From contig OX104125.1 of NCBI GenBank assembly GCA_944474755.1, positions 44,655,899 through 44,719,898 of the forward strand: a DNA stretch of 64,000 bases, given 5' to 3'. This document shows, piece by piece, positions 55,791-64,000 of this stretch. Origin of the DNA: Limnoperna fortunei (lineage: Eukaryota > Mollusca > Bivalvia > Mytilida > Modiolidae). A program made the position numbers and the translations under genes. The notes beneath the pieces were generated by a model that ran no database searches, was not told the DNA's origin, and saw only the letters and a list, made by a program, of their open reading frames with translations. Each line of letters opens with the position of its first letter. Within the stretch, counting starts at the first letter, position 1.

Positions 55791-57035
55791 GTGCTTCCAA
55801 TACATGCATAATAATATAATAGTGCTGTTATTAAAATCTCATGTAAAATTAAAGAACATAAACTTGTTTTGTTTTTAGATTTCTGTTGAAATTAACTATT
55901 TTAAAAAAAAGATGATTAATAGGAAACAATTGCAATACATTACAATAAATCAGTGATACTTGTAGGATTTTTTAATGTTGAGTCCTGGACTCATAACTTT
56001 TGAAAATAGTGAGTCCCAAAAAAATTTCACGAGTCCCACATATTGCATACAACCGTGTTCTTTGATAAACGACCCATGAAATGTCTTTATAAAAATATAT
56101 ACATGTAATATGGCTTACTAGTATGTTTATGCCATGCTATTTTATATTAGTATTAGTTGAGTTTGGCAGTCTTCACGAGTACAATTGAACTACAATTATT
56201 ACTTGAAACGTGCTGATGTTTGCACCTAAAAGAGAGACTTTTGTCTTACCTGGCTCATATTGGAACTAATGTCCAGGTTTACGTAATTGACATGACAGAA
56301 ATTTGTACGTGACAGACAATGGACACGGACGCATACTGGGACACTTATATAATGAAAAGGCCTGTCCATAATTGAAAAGATGTGTACAATATGCATCTAG
56401 ACGCGTTAGCGAGGGTCCCTTATAAATATGTTACATAATTATGTTATTACTTTTATCTTACATGTTATCTAAGAGCACATATTTAGGGATAAATTCTAAA
56501 TCAAAAGCTTAAATATACAAAAATATACATCAAAATGTAGAAATAACCTATTAAAGCAAAATAATTCAAGTTGGGACCAATTGACCAAAGTTGGGACTTG
56601 TATATCCATATAACACTAGTGACAATTAGCATGTTTACTCTATGCAATGTCAAATAAAATATATCCTACTAATTGAGAAAATAAACTGGGGACCAATTGA
56701 CGAAGATGTGGGTTCATTTATGATTATGGCAGCAGTTCAGACTACTAGTATTTCAGTCAAATTATTAACAGCCAAGACTGGTAAAATAAGTAATTTATAG
56801 TCAAAAGTGAGCTTTTATCTTAAAAGTTGGTACAATTCAATACAAAACTACCGGTTTCAGACTTTTTCTGGTCAGCAATTCTGACATATATTATGTAGTT
56901 GATAAATGCCTCTCAAGTCACACAACAAATAAATTATTTAGAAATTCTAATGTTTTAATAAAAAGAACTAATTTATTTCAATATTTGAAAATTTATGCCA
57001 ATTCAAACATGTAATTTGTTTTTTTTCTTTTTCAG
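55791..57035. other. Unannotated stretch
   Basis: A phrase GGGACCAATTGACCAAAGTT (56574) partly recurs as GGGGACCAATTGACGAAGAT (56689). No gene or repeat family was supported. Confidence 0.35.
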
Positions 57036-57145
57036 TCGAAAGCGACAAATTAAAGCAGCACAACCCTCTCAGAAAAGAACATTGAAAAATGCCTTAGGGG
57101 AATGTTTTAATGGGAAAACAAATGTTCCATTAAAGATACTAGTAT
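57036..57145 (+). CDS. Candidate internal exon A
   Basis: TTTGTTTTTTTTCTTTTTCAG is a strong acceptor. One frame stays open for 35 codons, with a basic peptide (RKRQIKAAQPSQKRTLKNAL, then a GECFNGKTNV stretch). Two overlapping donors exist, CTA|GTATGT at 57142 and TAT|GTATAT at 57146. The second leaves a phase that matches candidate exon B. No domain is recognised. The basic N-terminal part could be a nuclear-localisation-type segment, which is inference only. Confidence 0.4.
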
Positions 57146-57163
57146 GTATATGTACACGATATT

Positions 57164-57271
57164 GCTAGTTTTCCTACTAACGATACTCTAGTTTCCTCCC
57201 CCATTAAAAACTGGATGCCATGATATTGCTAAAAATTTGCTGAAAGTGGCATTTAAAAACTTGCAAACAAT
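57164..57271 (+). mobile_element. SINE type 1, 3' fragment, diverged
   Basis: GCTAGTTTTCCTACTAACGA, CTAGTTTCCTCCCCCATTAA, AACTGGATGCCATGATATTG, TTTGCTGAAAGTGGCATTTA. Head and normal tail absent. Confidence 0.8.
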
Positions 57272-57883
57272 ATTAAAAAATAAAGAACATGTTTTTAAAA
57301 TCTCCCTCTATATAAACAGGTACCACAAAGGGTTCAAACACAGTATGGTATACAAATCTGTCTTTCCACTCATCCACACTTGTGTACGTACGTTGTACAG
57401 TAACTCAAGTCTGTGATGATGTCTTAATATGACATATATGTGATGTTGAGGCTGAAAACAGTATAAAACATGGGATTTTTCATGCTTTTAATGTTTGTTG
57501 TTATCATGTTCTAGCAATTCCTAATTTTAAATACTGTTAGAAAAATGTCTTTGTGAATTTTTGTGAATGACATATTTGTTCAATTAAAGGTCCTCTACAA
57601 GTGTAGTTTTCTGCATGTGTAAATTCAAAATAGTCATAAGCAGTGATCCAAGTTATGACAGAAAACCTGTGGTAAATTACAATTTTGTTTTGTTTCAAGA
57701 TAGCAAGGTAATTTCCCCCTTGAAGTACAATTGCAATTTTTTTGTAATTTAGAACCAACAATTATGTGATGTTCTCTACAGTTTCCTCATTTTTCTTCTT
57801 GATTGGATGTTTACATGACCACCATGAAGAAACTTTGTTTCTGATTTTCTGACATTTTAAAATCTTCTTTTAAAGTCCAGATG

Positions 57884-58144
57884 AGGGGCCTCGGTGGCCG
57901 AGTGGTCAAGGTAGTTCGTCTACTATTGATCACGTGGTCTGTCAACATGGAGATTGCTGGTTCGATTCTCACTGCAGGCAGGGTGTACTCGACTCCAATC
58001 TTAATTGACAAGGATTGCCAGTTTTCCTACCGCAGGTCGGGGGTTCTCTACGGGTACTCCAGCTTCCTCCCCAAATAAAAACTGGACGCCATGAAATAGC
58101 TGAAAAATTGCTGAAAGTGGCGTTAAAACACCATTCAAACATTC
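57884..58144 (+). mobile_element. SINE type 1, full length, perfect 12-bp duplication
   Basis: Best-preserved copy: AGGGGCCTCGGTGGCCGAGT head, A box TGGCCGAGTGGTCAAGG, B box GGTTCGATTCTC, body CGACTCCAATCTTAATTGAC, tail GTGGCGTTAAAACACCATTC. AAAGTCCAGATG flanks it at 57872-57883 and 58145-58156 without mismatch. The A box resembles Leu/Ser-type tRNA. Frames 57811-58078 are SINE sequence. Confidence 0.95.
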
Positions 58145-59850
58145 AAAGTCCAGATGTTTTGTGCAAATTATGTATGTGAATTCTAGAAGAAAGATTTCTC
58201 ATGTTGTCTTTATATGATACTAAAATGGCAGTCAGTTGCAATCCTTGTTCGTGATTAGTATAAATTCAAACAATCTTCCCCTTTGACAGTACTAATCCTA
58301 GAAAGAATAATTATCATACTCTTGCATTTAAAAAAAAATACAATTTTATTACTATAAGAAAAAATAATTTTTAATTAAGTACATATAAGAAAGGTGTCAA
58401 ATTAATAATTTTTCTTAAATTGAATAAATTTCAACTTGGCATTAAGATGGATATGTTATTAAAAAAATCATGATCATTTGCCCAGAAATTTCATCTTTTC
58501 CCATCTTGCCATACCACCGGTGTTTGATTCTTTTCTCACTTATTTGTTAACAAATCTGGTGCTGTTCTGTTTGACAATGTCAACAAAGAGAGTGATCTAC
58601 CTTGAATGTAATCTCATGTGTACATTTGTTACATCAACGTGTTTGTTTTTATGTGTACCGCTATCATATTGTTGTAAAAATTGAGTCATGGAAGGTCAGA
58701 TATGTTGTTTTCATGTTAATATTTAAACAGGCTTTGTAAACCAACACAACTAAAGCAAATATTAAATTATTTTTATTGCTGAACTGAGTGTTGATCACTG
58801 TTGATGTCACAGTATACATGGTATAGTACATTTTTATGGGAAAAGGAGCGTGAAATATTTATCTCACCCACGGGTTGAGACAAGGATATATCTCATCCGG
58901 CTAAAAATAGGTATCATGCTGTCTCATTAGTGAGAATTTTCTGTCTCACCAGGTGAGAAAGCTTATCATGACATCAGTTTACTATAAATACATCAATGTC
59001 ACAGTAACGAATGGCTTTACAATCTTTTAGACCATTACTGGAATTGGATATAAATGGCTATAGGCCTGCACTCTGTTTGTCAGTCGTTCAAATATGTTTT
59101 CAAGACTTTTGCAGATAATGAGCTGACATTAGGTATGTGAGTCAACTATCATGAGTTACATATATCAAGTTTTACAGTTTTTACCTGTTCAAAATGTAAT
59201 TTGCCAGTAGTGGACTTATTATAACCTGAACAGTACTATCCACACTAATTAACTTTAGCATACATGAACTTACATAGAATAAACAGTTTGTACCAAGTAC
59301 AGAATACAAAGCTGAATATAAGATTAATTGTCTACTTTTTTTTGTACATAATGAAATGTTAAGTTGTACTAGAGCGACTTTCACTTAAAGAATGCTTTTG
59401 TAATCATGGTAAGTTTATACCTTCAGACCTTTACAATTGTTATGACTTTTCACATGGTGTCAGTAATGGTGGTAAAGCAATCTGTGGGGTGTATGTCTCA
59501 TGCGCACTCATCTGTACTTGTTGTGTCATCGGGCATTCTGATTGATTGTCAGATATTAAACAATGGAGAGTCTGCAGTAGGATATTAAAATGAAAAAGGT
59601 GTTAGTTTGCAGAAGAAATAAAAACATTCATGCGCTGTGATCTTACTTTGAATAGAAATTTGTTTATGTCTTTTCACTCATTCAGCTGCCATCCACTTGC
59701 GAAAAGACATTAAATTTATATCACTCATTGAAGATCAAACAGTCTTTTCTTAAAGTTATGCAAGAACCTATTAATCTTTATATTTTTTTTATTTAAGCCT
59801 CAAGTCTTAGCTTAGCTTCTTCATGTTTGTATCTTTCTTTGTATTTATAG
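58145..59850. other. Mostly unannotated; hairpin cluster at 58861-58960
   Basis: Within about 100 bp, TCTCACCCACGGGTTGAGA, TCTCATTAGTGAGA and TCTCACCAGGTGAGA form three successive small hairpins with TCTCA/TGAGA arms. The frames 58478-58684 and 59406-59588 have no motifs. ATCATG|GTAAGT at 59407 looks like a donor but has no supported exon. Confidence 0.4.
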
Positions 59851-59982
59851 CAAACAAAGTTATTTGCAACAGCAATGAATTTACTAAAGTGGAGTCTGTA
59901 CAAAAGAAGTGTTTTCAAAGAAAAATTACGAATTCAGGATGGAATTCTGCAGTTTGTAAATCAAAACAGATGAAAATGAAAG
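59851..59982 (+). CDS. Candidate internal exon B
   Basis: TTTCTTTGTATTTATAG before and GAAAG|GTATAT after. The frame needing one base from the previous exon is open for all 43 codons (includes CNSNEFTKVESVQKKCFQRK) and leaves one base, exactly what exon C needs. In phase 0 it reads another plausible peptide (LLKWSLYKRSVFKEKLRIQD) that stops at 59969, so the frame is not settled. No domain is recognised. Confidence 0.4.
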
Positions 59983-60719
59983 GTATATAATGTTGCTAAT
60001 TGGCAAATCTTTCAGGGCTAACTAAATACCTAGGTTCACTTGGGTATAATTCTTGCTTTTGATGACATTTAAAAAAAACATAAAGGTTGGCCTCTCAGAT
60101 TAGATTTGAAAAGTGGTTGAAAAAACATAGGGAATAAAAGGTGTAAGGTTGTTCTTGAGACCTTTTACAGGCAGTGCATAAAATTTAGCCTATGATGAAC
60201 AAACTTTACACAAAATGTTTGGATGAATTATGTCACCATAACATAAATTTATGCCAGGGTCTTATAGATTGTAGATTATTTCAATGAAACATATGTAAAG
60301 ATCATTTCCAGTAACATAAATCAATATAAAGCATTTATTCAGGGTCTGTATTGCTTAAGACCTACCTGACGCCTTATAGAACCAGGTAAAGAGAGATGTC
60401 CAACATTTGGTCCAGAACAATGGTAGGAAATATGTTTTCTTAGAAATAAAGACAATGATGCTGGTGTATCCTCAATTGGCAAAAATCATGTTATTTACCT
60501 TCAGGCTTTTTACATTTGAAATTTGTTACAAATATAGGTGTGAACCTGCGTTTGTGTGTCCTGTTATAAATGTTCATATTTATTTTTCATGTTTCGGAGT
60601 TTAGTCTGGTGTCATATTTGCTGGACCTGTATTTAATTTGTTTGGGCTACTACCTGCCTCCGAGTACAAGGTCTTCAGGCTGTTCATTGAAAACTTACGG
60701 GTGGTCTAAGGCCATTTTT
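59983..60719. other. Unannotated stretch
   Basis: Frames at 60407-60604 and 60570-60791 are not supported, the latter running into the next element. Confidence 0.35.
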
Positions 60720-61742
60720 GTCTCGCCTGCGACAAAAGTCGCTGGAGGCGAGACATATGTATGGGAATCCGGCGGCGGCGTAAACACTTGACACCTTGCT
60801 TCATATCTTTGTAAGCCCAAGCCCTAGGTCCATCAAATTTGGTCCAGAGGTAGCTTATGATGAGTACTTGCCAGTCACCTGTCACCTGACCTTGACCTTG
60901 GTGTATAGGTTGCTGATGACTAGTACATGACTGTCTGGTAGGTGTCACCTGACCTTGACCTCAATTTCACGGTCCAGCGACTACGTTAAAGTTTTTGGGT
61001 TACGACAGTTCCTCTGTAACTACGCATGGTAGGATGACAATATTTGGTGTATAGGTTGCTGATGACTAGTACATGACTGTCTGGTAGGTGTCACCTGACC
61101 TTGACCTCAATTTCACGGTCCAGAGACTACGTTAAAGTTTTTGGGTTACGACAGTTCCTCTGTAACTATGCATGGTAGGATGACAATATTTGGTGTATAG
61201 GTTGCTGATGACTAGTACATGACTGTCTGGTAGGTGTCACCTGACCTTGACCTCAATTTCACAGTCCAGCGACTACATTCAAGTTTTTGGGTTACGACAG
61301 TTCCTCTGTAACTACACATGGTAGGATGACAATATTTGGTGTATAGGTTGCTGAGGACTAGTACATGACTGTCTGGTAGGTGTCACCTGACCTTGACCTC
61401 AATTTCACGGTCCAGCGACTACGTTAAAGTTTTTAGGTTACGATAGTTCCTCTGTAACTAGGCATGGTAGGATGACAATATTTGGTATATAGGTTGCTGA
61501 TGAATAGTACATGACTGTCTGGTAGGTTCCACCTGACCTTGACCTCAATTTCACGGTCCAGCGATAATGTTAAAGTTTTTGGGTTACGGCTGTTCCCCTG
61601 TAACTATGCAGGGTATGGTGACAATATTTTGTATACAGGCTGCTGCTGATATTTAATGCTATTTACGTAATGCTTATGATGAAATTTATTTTCGTTACTG
61701 ATGCGGAATGCAGGCGAGACGTTTTTCTGTGTCCACACTTGT
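60720..61742 (+). mobile_element. GTCTCGCC-family element, full length, best preserved
   Basis: Left hairpin GTCTCGCCTGCGACAAAAGT / CGCTGGAGGCGAGAC after TTTTT. One shortened unit and five of 146 bp follow (TGACCTTGA at 60887, 60950, 61096, 61242, 61388 and 61534). The right arm is GCAGGCGAGACG, then a GTGTCCACAC mini-hairpin and CTTGTT. Units are almost identical to one another and to 5501-6310. The minus-strand frame 60706-60948 is repeat-derived. Confidence 0.92.
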
Positions 61743-62182
61743 TACTCATCTATAGAGTTGGTTGTGTCTTTGACATACATCAATACTTCTTTTCTTTGCT
61801 TTTATTTAAGTTAAGAAGCTACAATCTGAATACATGTGTGTACCCAGTGGCTATCCCATGGTCTTCTAAATAAGCTTAGAATTACCTGTTGTAAGTTGTG
61901 TGTGTTACTTTCTCATTTAAGGACTTGAATATCATCGAATAGTCAAGTGATGGGTATGTTTTTAACTAGCATAATTGATCAAGGGACATGTGGTTCATGT
62001 TATCTTGGCTTTCCTCTTGTATTTATATTTGTATAGTGTTTTGGACATCTATCAATATATCATCATCTTTTTACAAATGTGAATGTAGCCAGGATAAAAC
62101 AAATTTGACAACAAGAAATTAAGAAGTCAAAAAAACACAAAAAAGCTGATAAAATTAGTTGACATCATCACATCCGACAAGA
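61743..62182. other. Unannotated stretch
   Basis: No supported feature. Confidence 0.4.
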
Positions 62183-62556
62183 GCAGAGGTGTTTACCATT
62201 ACGGATTTTCTGGAATTATTCCGAATTTGGGTCTAAAAATACGCATCACGGAAATGCACCCGGGAATTACGCATTTCCGCCGGTATTACAATTAAATTTC
62301 AAATGCTTTTGGTTGTGATTTTGTGACATTGTACAGGTATTACAATATTGAATGAACATGTTTTTTATTTATGTTTGATCAATAAAATGTGCATCAGAAA
62401 GATGTTATAGTAAAAGACTGGCCAGAAACCCTTTTAGTATTGTTATAAGTTCGGACAATTTTTTTGCAAAGTTTCAGATTACAGATAAATGTGCCAAATT
62501 ACTGAAAAAATTAATTTGGTTTACTGGGAGTACAGCAATGGGGTAAACACCTCTGC
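62183..62556. mobile_element. MITE with 15-bp perfect inverted ends
   Basis: GCAGAGGTGTTTACC at 62183-62197 and its exact reverse complement at 62542-62556. If the ends are taken as CAGAGGTG, CAAGAG flanks both sides as a 6-bp duplication. CAG-G-TG ends recall hAT elements, which normally give 8 bp, so the class is tentative. The interior has CGGAAATGC/GCATTTCCG inverted copies. Confidence 0.7.
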
Positions 62557-63103
62557 AAGAGCTATCAGAACTACCTTACTCTCTGTCTTCATCTATTTAA
62601 TGATATAAGAAAAACACCAAGAATTCCGATTTTTCTGCTGTCATTTGGAGGACAAATTTTTTGTGCGTTTTACAATGCAAAGGGTACACCTAAAGGTCGT
62701 CAAGTTAAAGAGATATAATTAATTCAAGAACTGATGACTTGATGTTGATTTATGTTGCTTTACGTTACTTAACAGAACTTCATAATCTTAGCATTCTATT
62801 GTTTAAGTGTTGCACTTAAGTATCTTTGACATTAACTAAAGATAAATTTTCATTGTCATCTTTTTAATACATACATGAATGGATGCTGGATAAATCATGT
62901 CATACTTTCCTGAGTGTCTAACTTTTGTTATGTTTTGGTTTAAAGTCATATTGTATTCAGAAACTATATATGACATTAATAAAAGAAAGTTTATGCACAG
63001 TTGTTGATTATGTGCAGAATTGAAAAGTATGTTCATTGGTATAGCATATGTATTTCAAATATATATTAGAATAAATTTACTTAAAATACTTCTTTCGTTT
63101 TAG
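62557..63103. other. Unannotated stretch
   Basis: AT-rich. It would be intron if exons B and C are real. Confidence 0.4.
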
Positions 63104-63193
63104 TGGTAGAAGATATTAAACATAGCATCCAGCTTTTATCAGTGAAGTCAGCATTAACAAAAATAGGCAACCAACAAAATGATAAAGTTAAAG
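63104..63193 (+). CDS. Candidate internal exon C
   Basis: ACTTCTTTCGTTTTAG before and GTTAAAG|GTAAAA after. With one base from exon B the 29 codons are open (VEDIKHSIQLLSVKSALTKI onward), mildly helical in character, and leave one base. Frame and phase agree with exon B. No domain is recognised. Confidence 0.4.
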
Positions 63194-64000
63194 GTAAAAA
63201 TACTCAGGTATTGTTTGTTTAAATTGATATTTGTAAAAATATTACTGATGGAATTAGATTTTAATTGAGAATACCATTTAATCAAGATTTTTAGAACTAA
63301 AGGACCAAACAGACCTTATTGAAAGAAGAAAAATTGTATATAATCAAAATACTAAGAATTTGCATATTGATCTCATCATTTATTGTTCATATTTTTCTGA
63401 TTAAATAAAAGTGAATTCATGTTATTTTATTCATCATGAAAAAAAAACTTTTTTAGTATGATGTTGAATTTTATTCACCTTTATTGTATTTACTCTTATG
63501 GTAGATTGTCAACATTATGAACTAGTTGACAAAATATTGCAGGTGTGAAGCAGTTGATCTTTACCATTCACTAAGTTTCAATAGGTTGGCCAGTAATGTC
63601 CCAAATGTTACTGAAATATGAATAGAAGAAAACATGTTGAGTGTCTATATGACACTAATGATGCAGGAAACACATAACTTTCAAAAGCACCTAATTTCAT
63701 TCTCTTTGAAAGAAGTTTGTGTTTTCTTTATATACAGATTTGTATATTCATCGTTTTGTCCTTCTGTTTGTAAAACATTAAGTCTAATATATGGGTTACC
63801 TTGCAGTTAATCTCTGAACCGAATAAACGGTGGGTGTATATACTTCATTGTCATAAATAATCAAAATTTTCAATATAGAATATCTGTTGGCACCTTTTGT
63901 ATTATTAGGCCAACATTTTTTTATTGTTTGTTTTACAGGATTTTTTTCAAAAAAATTGAGTCGGGGGGTCAAAATAAAAATAAAAAATAAAATCCACTTT
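63194..64000. other. Unannotated stretch to window end
   Basis: AT-rich sequence. Near 63938 TGTTTTACAG could be an acceptor, followed by GTCGGGGGGTCAAAATAAAA. The exon, if any, would leave the window. Confidence 0.3.

Noticed and set aside
57884..57970. tRNA gene (Leu/Ser-like A and B boxes)
   Set aside because: The head is fused to a SINE body and tail with target duplications, the acceptor stem does not close, and other copies carry the same 3' sequence.

Overview
This window looks like nuclear DNA from an invertebrate animal, most likely a bivalve mollusc. It is AT-rich and gene-poor, and no continuous open frame in it is a convincing intact gene. Much of it consists of non-autonomous mobile elements built from tandem units of about 145-325 bp. 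These elements are capped by short hairpins, often carry a GTCC/GTCT microsatellite after the left end, and end in CTTGTT or CTAGTT. That plan matches the bivalve 'pearl'-type and Helentron-associated (HINE-like) elements. tRNA-headed SINEs with an (AAAC)n tail and longer SINE-like elements with an (AATC)n tail support the same assignment. The organism call is inferred from repeat content, not from a marker gene.

Layout. 0-5.2 kb: tandem-unit elements, including one old element broken by two younger ones, followed by a decayed retrotransposon piece (zinc knuckles, then a protease-like stretch). 5.2-9.6 kb: a full-length GTCTCGCC-family element between two direct copies of a 230-bp repeat, a 70-bp palindrome, and a 1.5-kb foldback with roughly 590-bp arms. 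10.6-12.2 kb: a small Cys-rich minus-strand open frame under a CpG- and CCAAT-bearing stretch, then a MITE with TAA target duplications inserted in a minisatellite. 12.7-22.6 kb: further elements, including a 1.6-kb array of about 325-bp units. 23.6-24.6 kb: a frameshifted reverse transcriptase remnant of DIRS-like character on the minus strand. 24.6-30.4 kb: more elements, including a five-copy 160-bp array. 31.7-38.4 kb: SINEs, old elements, and the best promoter or first-exon candidates (minus strand near 32.2 kb and 36.4 kb). 39-45 kb: three copies of the long SINE, a 210-bp tandem duplication and foldbacks. 43-50.5 kb and 57-63.2 kb: short plus-strand stretches flanked by good splice signals, some phase-compatible, that could be exons of one or more genes or lncRNAs. 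53.2-54.3 kb: a 1.1-kb element with hairpin ends. 60.7-61.7 kb: the best-preserved GTCTCGCC element.

Functionally, the supported content is a community of non-autonomous elements that share end structure and internal motifs, so they may share mobilising machinery. Two unrelated families carry TCAAGGTCA (an extended nuclear-receptor half-site) in most of their tandem units. All exon calls are ab initio and need transcript evidence.
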